Below are positions 34,201 through 47,140 of a stretch of 64,000 nucleotides of DNA, in pieces. The notes beneath the pieces are model-generated. The model saw only the letters and a program-made list of their open reading frames with translations. It was not told the DNA's origin and did no database searches. The DNA comes from Schistosoma mansoni (Eukaryota; Platyhelminthes; Trematoda; Strigeidida; Schistosomatidae), in NCBI RefSeq assembly GCF_000237925.1, contig NC_031496.1, positions 8,843,711 to 8,907,710 on the forward strand, written 5' to 3'. The stretch's first letter is position 1, and every line of letters starts with the position of its first letter. The position numbers were made by a program, and so were the translations under genes.

Positions 34201-34719
34201 AGTTGTTAATCAATGTTAAATAACTTATTTCTGTATATGGAACTCCATCATCACTCATCTGTTGAAATGTTACATCTTATAAAATCATTACTTCGTCTAT
34301 TATTCCATATGATAACTCCTAATAATCCAGTTTCGATAAGATGTGAGTGATCTACTATCGTAGGAATTATGTTCGTTAGTATTGTTCTCCCGATAATTTT
34401 AAAAGTTTATTGTGAGATCTGTAAGGTAGCCACTTCATTTGTGAAATGATTTTTATGGAGCAAAATAAAATGTAAACGATACTTCACATGATCTTATTGG
34501 TATCCATGTGTGAATATGTTTTGAAAATAAATGACAAAGTGCGTATTTGAAATCCGTTCTTAATTTTCATGGTTAATATTTCATTTAAAGTAATAACCTC
34601 TCTTTATATATAGTGTTCATAAAATTTAATATAAATTGTATACTGTGTTCCTGTCACTTCCTTTTTTTCCTTTACCAACTCAGGCGAAGAAAACAAACAA
34701 ATGCTGCGTTATACTGTAA
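28256..34719 (+). CDS. YKT6: YKT6, prenylated longin-domain R-SNARE
   Basis: Six exons: 28256-28442, 28482-28582, 29389-29447, 30853-30964, 34013-34114 and 34684-34719. They total 597 nt, or 198 residues, the length of human YKT6. Phases agree at every junction. The longin domain starts [12 protein letters not shown] and carries [11 protein letters not shown] and [17 protein letters not shown]. The SNARE motif holds [10 protein letters not shown] and [12 protein letters not shown], whose Arg is the R-SNARE zero layer. The tail NKCCVIL has a Cys for palmitate and a CaaX Cys for prenyl. YKT6 is a cytosol/membrane-cycling SNARE in ER-Golgi, endosomal and autophagosome fusion. Met at 28256 is chosen because it aligns with the family start; an in-frame ATG at 28148 would add a hydrophobic leader. 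The site TTCTATTCAG just before 28235 could be a 5' UTR or spliced-leader acceptor. Confidence 0.96.
33406..33774 (+). mobile_element. Sm-alpha-type SINE with hammerhead ribozyme
   Basis: The element is bounded by 14-bp direct repeats TGAAAGCTTGCATA at 33392-33405 and 33775-33788. It has a tRNA-like A box (TGGCCGAGTGG, 33485-33495) and B box (GGTTTTGAGTCCC, 33528-33540), then a hammerhead. Its two ends repeat the same segment (GATTCAAACAAACAA(C/T)ACTA, then AATG), so the copy is a slightly overlong, circularly permuted unit, as expected if the template was a tandem RNA. It lies in YKT6 intron 4. Confidence 0.92.
33564..33624 (+). ncRNA. full-length schistosome hammerhead ribozyme
   Basis: Stem I is GCAG (33564-33567) and CCAG on the 5' side, closing with CTG (33611-33613) and CTGC (33621-33624). 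The loop/bulge between them corresponds to the known tertiary contact region. The core is CTGACGA (33578-33584), stem II GTCC (33585-33588) / GGAC (33595-33598), GAAA (33599-33602) and a short CGCGCG stem III. The cleavage triplet is GTA (33608-33610), where GTC is usual in Sm-alpha; GTA is still permitted by the NUH rule. Confidence 0.92.
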
Positions 34720-35131
34720 AGTCTTCATCGTTCAGTTCACCTCTGCTCATTTCTCTTCATGTCCGTTGGAATCAGGTATTAAACCTAATCAATAGAAAAT
34801 TTGAACCATACATAATTTCTTTCCTACTTGAATCACTTTGTATTCGTTCCAGAATTCTAAGTCGATCTTTGTTTGTTTTTTTAATTTCCTTTGTATGACT
34901 TCAACGTCTATCACATAATCGAACACCTGTTTATCAATAAGTTTGATTATCTTTGAAATTGTATTTGTCTTCTTCGTGATTCATTCGATCAGTAATATTG
35001 TGTTATACTACTAATTTATTTTGGTTAAACATTTACGCTACTTGATTTTAACATGATAATTTTTTGTTGTACTGAATCTTGTCCGAAACTTTGAACGTCG
35101 ACCAATTTGAGTTGTTGACTATGTTGATATT

Positions 35132-35137
35132 AATAAA
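35132..35137 (+). promoter_or_regulatory. candidate polyadenylation signal of YKT6
   Basis: AATAAA lies about 410 nt after the YKT6 stop codon, the first canonical hexamer I noticed downstream. Confidence 0.35.
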
Positions 35138-35989
35138 CTCATCACAATTTACTTTGTTCAGTCCTATGTGTTGATTTATTTTAATTCTTCCATAATTGCT
35201 GAAAACATAATGTAACTGTTGATTCATGAACGATGTATATACATATTTATTATGGTTATCATATCTTATGGAATTTTCGCCTCTTTCGTCTTTGTCTATT
35301 CAGTATTTTGTGCATTAAAATATCAGTGTATATTTACACAGAATATTCTGATTATTAATCGATTCAATACCTACTTCTCTCTATTATTGTCCCTCTGTAG
35401 TTCATGTTGATTCGTGCTTCTGTTCTGTTCGTGGAGTTTCAATTTTTTTATAATTGATTTCAATGTTTGTGGTTGGGGTTTTTTGTATTTGGAATATCAC
35501 AGATTTGACGTTTACAAGATGATCGTTCATTAAATCAAATACTCTAACATATATTTCTTAAACTTTTGTTTTGGTTTATAGCTACTTTTTGGGTGCCATC
35601 GGTCGACTGATTTGTTATGATATTTTATGTTGAACGAATTAAAGAATAGTTTTGTTTGCGCAGTGTTGAGAACTTACAGATTAAGATTTAACAACTGTTT
35701 TGTGTTACATGGTTTCTCTAGTTAGATTTAGCCGGTAGTGACAAACATATTCAGAGTTAAAAATCTACGACAATGCTAAACCATACTAGCCAATGGTCCT
35801 TGGATTTTGACCTGTTTTTAGTCTGTCAGAGAGCAAAGTGTACGAGTAAATTATGATACAAATTCACTGATGTAATAAACATTATTTTAACATGATTAAT
35901 AAACTTTCACCGGTTAGTTATACGTTCTTCACCGTTCGGATTTATGGTTAGTTTTGATAAGTCTTGTCGATTGAACGCTATATTCGTCT

Positions 35990-36450
35990 TCCTAAGCTAT
36001 TCTGGTAACCCACAGGCTAGAACTAGCCAGCGACTTGAACACCAGAAAGAAGACGCAAGTATGAGAGAAAATACTTTACTCCAAGGTTCCTTCTTGTACA
36101 GAAAATCATGGGTATTCATAGATGTTAGCGTCTGTCAAATCAACATCATATTTCAGCCAATCCGTTAACGACATATTATGCTACCGACCAATAGTAGCCT
36201 GCCACGTTGGAATTCTGGGATGTTTCATCATACTCTGATTGGCTAAGGCTCTTCGGCTCCTTTTGGGCCTCTGGAGGCTCCGTTGAAGTTCTCCGGAAGC
36301 CGATTCAACAAGTTTACATACGATAACTCGTAACCATCAGTTCTAATTTTAGATATAACTCCAAAATGAACTTTACTCTTAAAGTTAATCCCAACTCAAT
36401 ACTAACCCTAACAAATAATCCAGCTAAAGGTCACCCTAACGTGTTTTTTT
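35990..36450 (+). repeat. family D repeat fragment, copy 2
   Basis: Contains GACTTGAACACCAGAAAGAA and AAATACTTTACTCCAAGGTT, then GATTGGCTAAGGCTCTTCGG and the GGGCCTCTGGAGGC block shared with 11640-11835. The 74-codon frame at 35944-36168 lies in it. It is probably a fossil mobile-element piece of unknown family. Confidence 0.4.
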
Positions 36451-39400
36451 GTCACACAATCATTTCTTTTCTGAGCTCATTTATTGGTGTTTCCTCGTCA
36501 ATCTAGCATGCTTTAAAACTTAAAGATGCTATCCTAATCAAAATCAATAATACTACTACGTCCTATACTGAACTTTTCGGTTTTACATGGTTCAGTATGT
36601 GTATTACTCTAGCATAAAATTTACTTATTACGGAAAGCATGGCATTACTCCCACTGATACATGAAATAGAAATATGATCATTTATTGTTCGTACCTATCT
36701 AAGTGTTTAATGTCCCTCTACCTTGTTTTGACAGTTATTCAAACTAATGGTGACAGGTTATTTGCAAAATCCGGTCTTGATGAAGTACTTTTGGGAATAG
36801 AAATAGCATGTACTATTTGACTAAATCCTAATTCTGCTAAAATGCATATGAGGCATATTTCAAAAGATGTCTTTTGATATTTGATGATGTTTATTATCGT
36901 AGTAAGTTTGAAGTTGGTCTTTTTAATTGTTAAGGCCAGAAAGCCAGTCTAGTGATCAAGGTTGTGTACTAGTGGCGAGATTGTAGTCTTTGTAAAAAAT
37001 TGATTATTTAGTACATAATTAACCAGGAAGTCCTAGCTTTAAGATAATACATTCGGGCACGTTAGCTGCGTTGTCTGCCTTTGGTTTTAGTACATTCGTA
37101 ACTATTGGGGTACGTCCTAGTTAGCTCTGGAAATATGTAGTTCACATTACGTTACATATTATCAATGCTTCGAAACATCTTACGGATGTGCGCTAACTCT
37201 GTACATCCTTGTTTGTACCACATTTAGATTACCGATCTCACTCAATATGAACTAGGTTTAATGCTTGTTGGTTTTCCACCAGGGTTTAGTGATAGTGATT
37301 TATCGGTGCTGTAGATTTTCAAGTTCAGATCCACCTGAAGAGGTGATTCACTGTATTGGAAGTAGTTTACTTTTGATTACTAGTTGTCACGTTAGTGTTG
37401 TGGTTGGCGTTTTTTCTGTCATTGAACCTTAATTTCTGAGAACGCTTCGAATTGTGGTTCCATTGGCTAAAAAGAGTGACATCATCTAATTCAAATCGGT
37501 TCTTTTTACCTCGTTGAAGGCTATTACTTTAGTTTCATAGGAATCCAGAGGGATAAAATGGTCATACAATCTAGTCAATGATAAGTTTACTTAAACTGAT
37601 CGTTTTATTGATGTACTTTAAGACTAAAAGTGTGAAAAATGGAAACGAATCACCTTGAAAGCCTTGGATAAATAGACAAACACATCCAATTAGGAATTCG
37701 CCTGATAAGATTGTTATAGATACATGCATTTCAAGTGGGATAAATGACTCACTACTATGCGAATGTGAACGAATTTATTACATGCACTCAGCAACCAAAA
37801 TAATATCTCTCTAATAACAATCCCGCATCTTTCTCACTATGGCATTTGCAATATTCAAAATCTGTGTGAGGAGTAAATTTAAACCAGAGTGTTTCTCTGC
37901 TCGTCTTTCTTTTCTATTTCTAGGTTCCAAGTCTTACTTGGTTTCCCATGAAGCATATTCTAACCACTCGACTTCACTAGCTCTAGTTAGTTTGGTGTTC
38001 ATTCGCGGGTCCATGGTTTTTGTAATACGAATGAGGGGGCTTATCTCATAACACTAAAGTTCCAAATACAGGTTAAAACAAATAATCATTTGCATAAATT
38101 CTGTTGTCTCTTTTTAGGCACAAATATCTTCGTGCCAACTTTACTGTGTCGTAAACCAATCGAGAACTATTTTGCTATTCAGAGTTGTGAATCGTTGGCC
38201 CGATGGTTTTTTTCGTACGTGAATATTGTGTAACCGATCACTTCAAATAATAGCCCTGTGGAATTGAGATTAATCATTCTGATAGCATAGATAAGTGTAC
38301 TTATACCAATCCAGAACACAATTCCACTTAGGTGAGCCTGACTAAAGAAACGGAACGTGTTATGAATTTTCACATTAACTCTATGCCCAAATATGTTGTC
38401 GTATTGTAATATCGACTAGTATTGATAAGCAGCTTACTAGCTCGATCGTTAATAGTAACTATTCTTGTGACTAACTATCATGGTTTATCAACAAGCTTTA
38501 GTAGTACTTACATTTTACGGTGAATTAGGTTTGTTAAAATATCAAGGTACATACATATAGACTGGCAATTATTATAAGCAAGGAATGAATAGTTAACTGA
38601 ATCTAATTCTTGGTCTTGTCTTTTTACGCAGTTTCAAGCTACGAACTATCCCTTAGATTTTTCCTTTTGACCACTCCCAGACTAATTTCCGATTCCTGAG
38701 TTTCATGTTCAAACAGAAAACACAAACCCTAGAAACTTACGGTGAGTTCGAGATATTAAGTTTCTTGTGATGTTTTAGAGTATTTGAATTGTAGTATGAA
38801 CTAGTAATCCCAGCAATAACGTAATTTAATCAAGAAGTATTAGATGAGCACGAACAAATTTACTGTATTTGGAATGCAAAATCAAAAAAGTTATCAATAC
38901 AAAGAAATCAGTGGTTCACACAAACACCACATCCACCACAGTTAAATTTGGAGTGTAAGTGTTTGTGATCAATTGTACGTCTTCCTCTTAAGTTCACCCT
39001 ACGTCTGTCTGACAAAGTATTAGATGTAGACTCTGCATTATCTAGAATGCCATACTATGCTTTTTATTCACCAAATCTATCGGATAATGTGGATTCTACA
39101 AGTAATTCAGTCTAGTTTCACTATTTCACATGTATATATTTTCAATTGGACTAGCCATATATAATGTTTCACGTGAAAATCACTCTCGATCCTTTTTTAA
39201 CATAAAATATATTTTCAGGACAGCATACTAACATGAGAAAGTAGAACCATATTAGATTCAACATTAATTTGACACTTCTTAGTCCTGATTATCGTAATTA
39301 CGAAGGTTACTAAGCTCACTACAGTAACCTTTTATGAAAAGTTTAAATTATCCCCATCATGTTTCTAACAATGGTTCCATAAGTCAAGTCTCAAATTTTA

Positions 39401-40421
39401 AATTTTGTTTTCAAATTTTTTGCTATGATCCATATCAACGTATATGTTAACTTAGCCTTACACATAAGTGATATTATATTACCTTCATGCCATTTGAATT
39501 GCCCCCAAACATTTCCACTAAACCCACCCCAGTCCTTATAGCTGTATGTATTTAGGTTTATGAGTTCGGCTATCACATCTGTTGTATAAGATGTTTAATA
39601 TAGTTAAGACTATAAGCGATAACAAGGTCACCGAATTAAGGTGCTATCGTACTGCCCTAATGTAATAACCCTAGTTTGGTTGTTTGTAATACAAGTGCTC
39701 AAAAAAGAAACTCTTCAGTCCACTTTTAAACGAAGTAATCTCTTAAAGAATACTTCTGCATCATGATTTGTAATATAATGAACCAACTCAGATTCCTTAA
39801 TGTTACACAAATCATTTTAGATATCTGACACTTCCGAATCATTAAACGTGAACATGTTTTATATAATCAAATATATTATGCATCCTAAACAAAAACTTAC
39901 TTCCTGCTAGGCAATGCCTAATCAAGACTATAAATAGTTATTCATAATGATTTCTCAACATCATCATAAAGCACTGTCACGACTTGACAATAAAATAATA
40001 TGATTGTTATAAGTGACTATACTTTTACTACAAACCTTGTCAATTAATTGACTGATAACTGTCATTAAATAGTGTTGTTTTCTCGTGGTTATCTTTATCT
40101 CAAATAGATGATTTCGGTATGTTTATCAATCAGTCGCTCATTTAGAAAACAAAGGAGAACATTTTTTATCCAATCGGAAGTCTAACGATACATATATTTG
40201 TGCAAACCACCAGTGTAAGCAGTTGTGCAGATCTCTTGCAAGTTGGAAACAGCACTGTCGAATTTACTCCAACACTGGCAGTTCATGCCATTATTACTCC
40301 CATTATACTCCATTTCGTTACAACTTATGTTCTCTCTGATAATCAAATAGGCAACACGAATTGTTTATCACTCTGTCAAGTTTTATTTATTGGCATATAA
40401 TTCCCATTTAAACATTAAAAT
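36451..40421. other. intergenic DNA between YKT6 and ZCCHC8, nothing recognised
   Basis: About 4 kb of AT-rich sequence. I looked for a CCHC zinc knuckle that would belong to the missing 5' end of the ZCCHC8-like gene and found none. A possible splice acceptor at 38117 opens a short frame (AQISSCQLYCVVNQS) that cannot be assigned. Confidence 0.35.
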
Positions 40422-40937
40422 TAAAAACACGAATTTCAGCGAAGGGATCTCTTTTCAACGAATTTATTATCAAGCTGTACAATCGTATATATATATGAAA
40501 AAGTTTTGTTAAAGTACTAATTCCGTGAGGAAATGTGAACACTAATAACCANNNNNNNNNNNNNNNNNNNNNNNNNNNNNNNNNNNNNNNNNNNNNNNNN
40601 NNNNNNNNNNNNNNNNNNNNNNNNNNNNNNNNNNNNNNNNNNNNNNNNNNNNNNNNNNNNNNNNNNNNNNNNNNNNNNNNNNNNNNNNNNNNNNNNNNNN
40701 NNNNNNNNNNNNNNNNNNNNNNNNNNNNNNNNNNNNNNNNNNNNNNNNNNNTGTTATTCTAGATTACGTAGTACGAATAATAACGTAATCTAGTATTATA
40801 ATCTTGGTTATTAGTGTTCACATTTCCTCACGGAATTAGTACTTTAACAAAACTTCTTCATATATATATATACGATTGTACAGCTTGATAATAAATTCGT
40901 TGAAAAGAGATCCCTTCGCTGAAATTCGTGTTTTTAA
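40422..40937. repeat. large inverted repeat spanning an assembly gap
   Basis: Left arm 40422-40551 (TTAAAAACACGAATTTCAGC to GTGAACACTAATAACCA) is nearly the perfect reverse complement of right arm 40805-40937, about 130 bp each. Between them are 200 Ns (40552-40751) and then 53 bp holding an 11-bp hairpin (CTAGATTACGT 40759-40769 / ACGTAATCTAG 40783-40793). The gap length is probably a placeholder. The frame through the Ns is meaningless. Confidence 0.9.
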
Positions 40938-41317
40938 GTTTTATTTAGCTGTAAACATACAAAATCATGTCACATATATTTGTGAATTACGAACTTTAAC
41001 AAATTCAACAACTTATAATCACTCCATTTCAAATAAGCCGACTTCTACCTTATGCCTAACTTGATATATGCAACGAACTTGTATCCATCAACAACCGGTA
41101 AGTATGAATACAAATAGTTGGTCTATCGTACGTCAGAACATTGAGTCTAGGGCATGTCTCTCACAGATTCATTCATGTGCAACGAATTACCGTCAGTAAA
41201 TTACCGAACTAAATTCAAGACTGAAAAAGATTGATTTCATCTGTATTGCATTCGAATAAACAAAACTGTCCAGAGCGTCAATTAGTCAGTGTTCACTACG
41301 TATCTATACGTAGCGGT

Positions 41318-41640
41318 AGGTGAACCCCCAAAATCAATAGATCTGTAAGTCTTCCACACTTGATGCTGACCACATTAGTTTTACTGGACTCACCTTACTG
41401 AAGGCTCTCGATTACGCATCCTCATCAGATCATGAGTGGGTATACAATGCTATTCACCTCCTACAACCGTTAGCCAGCTTAGATCGAACGATTCCCGATA
41501 TATCGTTAGCCTATCAAATATATATTCGAACTCTTTCATCCCTAACTTCTGATTTGAATTCGTTGGCGTTCTTTTATTATAAAGGTGTTACTTATAAAGA
41601 CATTGTCAAACTCCGAATACTTGTGGCATCTTCAGGATGC
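41318..41640 (-). repeat. family C repeat, inverted short copy
   Basis: On the minus strand it reads GATGCCACAAGTATTCGGAG, then GAATATATATTTGATAGGC, ACTAATGTGGTCAGCATC, CTTACAGATCTATTGATTTT and CTACCGCTAC. These are the landmarks of the copies at 24151 and 25452 in the same order. Confidence 0.7.
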
Positions 41641-41999
41641 TATTTGGATAAGTGCCGGCATAAAGTGGCGTACCCCGAGGCACTACCTTAGAACCCCTAA
41701 TTCCTCTTTAGCATGTCAACGAATTACCGAGACTATCTAAGTCGTTGACAATACTGTCTGCAAATATCGTCAAAATCTAGTGAAAAATAATTATCTAGAC
41801 AGATCACCTTAACTTTTTAACGTGCGCCTTGAGAACGCGAAACTTAATCCTAACATGATTTGCATTTCTTGAACTTTTGCTGTGTTCCTACGCAACAAAA
41901 GTATCATTTCTGATCTGAAGAATCTGTCCTGAGCTATATCTCAGGTAGATTACCTTTCTTTTTGAGTTTAATCCAACCTAATAGTCAACTCTGGTTTTG

Positions 42000-44900
42000 C
42001 CTCAGCTTACTATTCGGTTTTTCAGTTCTTAACGTCAGGGCTAGTTTCAATTTATTCTAATCTTTTGTACCACCCATTTTTAGTGTACTGTTTATTTACG
42101 GTCGTAGACTTGCTAGGATCTGCAGAACAATTTATGTCATTATAGTCACGAAGAATTGATGCAAACGACCTGGATGCCGCTTTGCTGTTACATCTGGCAT
42201 GCAGTGCTACCATGGCAAAGGTTAGTTCCACGAATTGTGGACAGATCTCACAAAAACTGCCCACAACAGACTCAGTAAGTCGAATCATAGGTGGATGTGT
42301 CATGTGCAACACGAATGCTGAAGCTTCGATGAGCAACATCATTGCCCTCTTGACAGGTCTGAGGAATAAATTGTCAGCAAACGTGAAAAAGGCAGACCTA
42401 AATGAGCAGACAAACAAAGACACGAAGTGAAAACAAGAAAAAAGGGATCTCGACAATGCCACTATCGATAGACCGTGTATATATATTAGTGAGAACATGC
42501 TGAAACTCAGCTTCATAATATGAACGACGGCGCTAGACTCCCTCAATAGACTTCAGTCTCCCAGCACAGGATCTTAGAATGTAACGGTGGTTCCCAAAAA
42601 CTCTGTAAGTGATTGGACCTCCGTAAACAAAGTTAAAAAAGACTAGGCGTTATCATTTAAAAAGCTGAACATACCAAGTATTGTGGTGAAATCAACTGGT
42701 GATTTAGCCCCACAGTCTCACTCCATGAATGCCCATCTGGTCAGCAAAGAGTATAGGAATCAGAAACGCTCTTCGACCTCTAAAGAACTAGGTACTCAGC
42801 CTGAACGTACCCGAAAACCTGGGAAAATAATAACGGAACGTGATGATTATCTCATAATCATGAACCATAAAGACAGCTCTGATCTTCCCTTCAGTTTTCA
42901 GGACAAATATGACAGGATGCTCTGGGAAGCGTTTAACAAGAACCTCTAACTTCCAAAAGTAGAGCCTTTGACGGTCACACGGATCACTCAAGGAAATGAT
43001 CCTAAGCATCAGAATCACCCGAGGCTACTTTGTGTAACAATCACTAAAGCTACAGACGTAGAGGATGTCCTACTACCTAGTCACTTACTGAAATCCGATG
43101 GAAACGTAAGAATATTGCCTGGGCTACCGTATTGTGAGCGCGATTTCATCCGGAAGATACAAAGGAATCTCGCGAGTTTTTTCGCGGAAGAAATATCACT
43201 TTGCAAAGGGTGCCGGAAAACATGAACCCTGACCACAATAACTCTAACATTCGGGAATGGAAATTCATCAAGCAATTCTTGGAGCTCAAAATACTGACTC
43301 AAGAAGGGTTGAGACTAGTCAAGAAGGACGCTGGTGAAGATAACTTACCCATCCTTCCATATGGCGGCTGCAACCTTGGAAGCATTTTGTGCCAACAAAC
43401 ATCGGTTGCCAACTGGAACCCATATGCATCCGAATAGGCCACTTGACCCCGGTATCAAGCACAAAGGCGAGTTGTAGCTGACACATTCCACTTTTGGAAT
43501 GTTCTGATGATTAAAAACGTGTAAAGGACAGGTGCTACCAACTCGGAAAACCGTGTATTGGTAGGCTATCTTTCCACTCACATATTGCCCATACAGATAA
43601 TCAGGTTGAGAAAGCTGACGCGTTTCAAATTGAAAGCATAAACAGCTTATATATGAACGCCGCCAGTTCACCGGATAAGATGGATGGACAACGTGAAATC
43701 AGTAATGTTAATAATGCTCATCTGATAGAAATATCTGAAACTTGGATATCTTCTCAGTTTACGGACCAGGAGATAGCAATACCCGTGGTGTCTTTGTTTT
43801 GCAATGGCAGAAAAGCAGTAATTGGGAGGGAAGTAGTCTTATACTTACGATCTTGCGTGGAGGCACATCAAGTGCACAACAAAGAGCTTATTAATGTTGA
43901 TGAATCGGTTCGTTGCTCACCAAGATTGTCCACCACCTTGAGGTGTCCAGTTGGAGTTATCTACAGGAAGCCCACTGCTGACATCGAGTATGATGACCGT
44001 ATGTTGGAAGGATTATCTCGCTCCATTTGTCTCGTATTCATTCATATCCTGATTCTAGTGGATTTCAATCTTCCTAAAGTCAATTTCGTGGAACATACGA
44101 ATATCGGAGGTGGAGACTCTACTGAAGCTCGGTTCTTCAACCTCATTGAAGATCTGAAATCATTCAAAAATGTGAAATCGGTAACTCATCGGAGAAACAA
44201 TCAGACTGGGTATTTACAAACGAAGAATTCCTAGTTGACAACCTCTCAATCCTGGATACTCCAGAGGAGAAGAGATCACGCAGTCATAGCCTTTAGTTTT
44301 ATCAGTAAAACCGAGTTAGGACATGCTACCAACAACTGGTGCTGAAATTTCATACGGTCGAATGCGTCAGCTTTACAGGACAATCTACAGCAGGTGGATT
44401 GTTAAGTTCACCCTCAACTTGATGTGGATACTCATTGGGATTTCTTACTGCACACAATCCTATGTACCACAAAGTAGTCTGTCTCTCAAATAGTACTCAA
44501 AATCTACAAGAAACCTACGGTCATCAAGAACCGCTCTCTTCGTTTATAGAGCCTCAAAAGGCACTGTTGGGCGGAATACAAACGAACTGATAACAACAGC
44601 GCGTACAGTCAATACAAACATATAACAACATATGCACAAAAGCAATAAGAGAAGACAGGCTTCAGTACCAAATAAGGTTTATTGATAAATTGGTCTCCAA
44701 TCCCAAAAGCTTATTCCGTTACGCAGCTTCTCTTTGACAAGCCAAAACTGGGGCTTCCCAACTGTTAGGTCCTACAAAGCCCGACCAATAACGACGGCGA
44801 TACCACTAAACTTCTGGCTGAACAGTACTCTCTGACATTTTAACCGACCCACACCAACTATATTGGTGAAAGCTTCATTTGGAACTACACAGGACTTTCC

Positions 44901-46340
44901 GGGGTAAACCTGAGAGCTGACTTGTTGTGCTGGAAACTGCAGCACTTGGAAAAGACAATTCTCCTGGTTCATAAATGGTTCATTCTGCTATATTGAGGGA
45001 AGCGGCTTCAATCTTGACAACACTGCTGAGCGTGATGTTCCCACACTCGCTAAGCCAAAGCACATAATGGGAAGTTCGGGAGCTGGCTCACCATACATCA
45101 ATGTTCGAAGGAGGTCGACGCGGCGAACCTTCAAGCTACCAACCGGTAGCACTTCTCTCAATACCTTCAAAAATTATGAAGCCCATGATATGCGATGGTA
45201 TAACGAACATTTATTATCCCTAAACCTCTCTTCACCCCGACAGCACGGTTTCAAGAAGGGCCACTCTTGTATAACCAACCTGTTGACTGAGGTAGACAGA
45301 TGGACAACCGTCCTTGATGGCAAGAGGAAGGTTGACGTCATTTACCTTGACTTCTCAAAAGCTTTTAACCGGGTCAACCATAAATGTCTTATCATTTAGC
45401 TCAAACGACTGGGTATCAAATCACTTCTAATTGACTGGCTCAGTTCATATATAGAAAATCGACATTTTAAGGTCATGGTTAATTTCACTTTCCCTCAGGC
45501 TAAGGAATGTCTTGGTGGGTTTCCTCCATGGCTCATTACTAGGGCCTCTTCTTAATTTACATAAACGATCTTTCAAAACAGGTATCGTCTGACATTAATT
45601 TTTGCTAATGATGTGAAACTTTGGAGAGAGATGAGCAACCAAGAGGATATACTGACACTTCAGGAGGATCTGATTCGACTTCAAAGTTGAGCGGATGACA
45701 ACGGACTCACCTTTAACACTTCAAAGTGTAAAGTAGTTCATCTGTGACATTTTGCAGACTATGGTCACAACTTAAGAAACTCCTTCCTAAAAGTATCCGT
45801 AGTCGAAAAAGATTTAGGAGTGCTGGTACCCTACGATTTGAAGATTACACTAACTGTGACGAAAATGCCTTTCGAGCAAACATTGCACTGGTAACATTGA
45901 AGCGCATTTTCGGCTGGTACCATAGAAGAACTTTCCACATAATCTTAAACAGTTTCATTCGTCCACATTAAGGGTAAGGAAACAGTGTTTTCTCTTACAC
46001 TCCAACAGGATAAGGACACTCTGGAAAGTATCCAACGGCAAGTCACGAAATCAGTTCGTAGACCTAAATTCAAGCCTTATGAAGAGGGCCTCCAATCACT
46101 GAATCTTTATCCATTACGAAATAGGCGTCTTATAGGTAACCTTGCAATGGCTTTCAGAATTCTTAACACTTCTGGGCACCTACTTAAGTTTAGCTCTAAC
46201 ACAAATCTAAGGAGTAAATCCAGAAACTGGAGACACAACACAGCAGAACTGACTGTAGACACAACTTCTACTCCTTAGGAGTTGTCAACTATCGGAATTC
46301 GCTGCCTACTGAGTTAGTCCACAACCATTTGAACCATTTG
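42000..46340 (+). mobile_element. decayed CR1-like LINE, near full length
   Basis: The order fits a two-ORF CR1-group LINE. An ORF1-like region (about 42180-43430) has FIRKIQRNLASFF and WKFIKQFLELKILTQEGLR. An endonuclease region (43653-44220) has AHLIEISETWISSQF, VIYRKPTADIEYDD and ILVDFNLPKVNF. The reverse transcriptase (about 45060-45640) has RQHGFKKGHSCITNLLTEVD and DVIYLDFSKAFNRVNHKCL. The C-terminus (45985-46330) has LQSLNLYPLRNRRLIGNLAM. The catalytic F/YADD box reads FAND near 45605 and the frame is broken many times, so it is inactive. It lies just upstream of the recognised ZCCHC8 exons. Confidence 0.85.
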
Positions 46341-46479
46341 AACATTCTAGCTAACTTAGAGGAATTAGTTAAATGATCCCTGAATTGGGGCGTATAAATC
46401 AATTTCAGAAAGTGTGCTAATGCACATCGGACACGGTAGTGGTTACCAATACACCACCAACTGTGTAGGGACAGAAAGA

Positions 46480-46885
46480 CTTGGGAGTAACAGCAAGTCA
46501 TGAATTAAAAGCAATTTCATATTGCAATGTGGCAATCGCCAAAGGTTTTCGAGCGTTATGGTAGCTTCACTGAGCATTTAAATGGCTTGGTGAGAATATG
46601 TTTTGGAATGTAAACCCTGTCTATGTTATATCACACCTAGAGTACTGCATCAAAGTAGCTGGTCTCAATAAGGTCGGTAACACACTCGAGCGTGTTCAAA
46701 GTCCGGAAACAAGGTGAAGGGTCTCTCAAAACTGCTTACTGTGGATGCTTGAACACCTAAACCTTTTCATCCTATTTTGTCGTATCCTTAATAACTATGA
46801 TAACATGTCTTATGTTTTTGCTCCCACCAGAACTAATCATAAGTTTTCAGTTTGGAAAGGACAGGAGGCTTGATGGCCTGTGTTA
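46480..46885 (+). mobile_element. second CR1-like LINE C-terminal fragment
   Basis: Starting near 46480, KDLGVTVSHELKAISYCNVA is followed by SHLEYCIKVAGLNKV, NTLERVQS and HLNLFILFCRILNNYDNMS. This is the same C-terminal block as at 45800-46150 but a different, adjoining copy. The frame is broken. Confidence 0.7.
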
Positions 46886-46894
46886 GTTCTGACA

Positions 46895-47140
46895 ATGGTG
46901 GTCTCTCAGTTGATCCAACTTTCTTTTGAAAGAGTCGACGGATGGAGCCTCAAACACGTGCTGAGGTAATGAATTCAACTCTTTGATGATTCGATGGGAA
47001 AGTCAATAGTCAGCTGACAAGTAACTTGTTCCGGGCCTTTGGATTTTTTCGGAGTGTCTTCGTAAAGTTTCTGTTTTGGGAGACAAGAAAAATGAGAGCA
47101 TATCAGGTGCAAATTTATCACTGAACAGTTTGACCATAAC
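46895..47140 (-). mobile_element. SR1-like LINE 3' end, 5'-truncated
   Basis: GGTGGTCTCTCAGTTGATCC and GAGGTAATGAATTCAACTCT on the + strand match 20475-20700, the C-terminal end and 3' flank of the LINE there (minus-strand WNSLP-type motif). The opposite orientation to the neighbouring LINEs shows a separate insertion. Confidence 0.75.

Noticed and set aside
40535-40762. 75-codon frame across the gap
   Set aside because: It is mostly Ns.
42052-42546. 164-codon minus frame
   Set aside because: Antisense to the ORF1 region of the CR1-like LINE.
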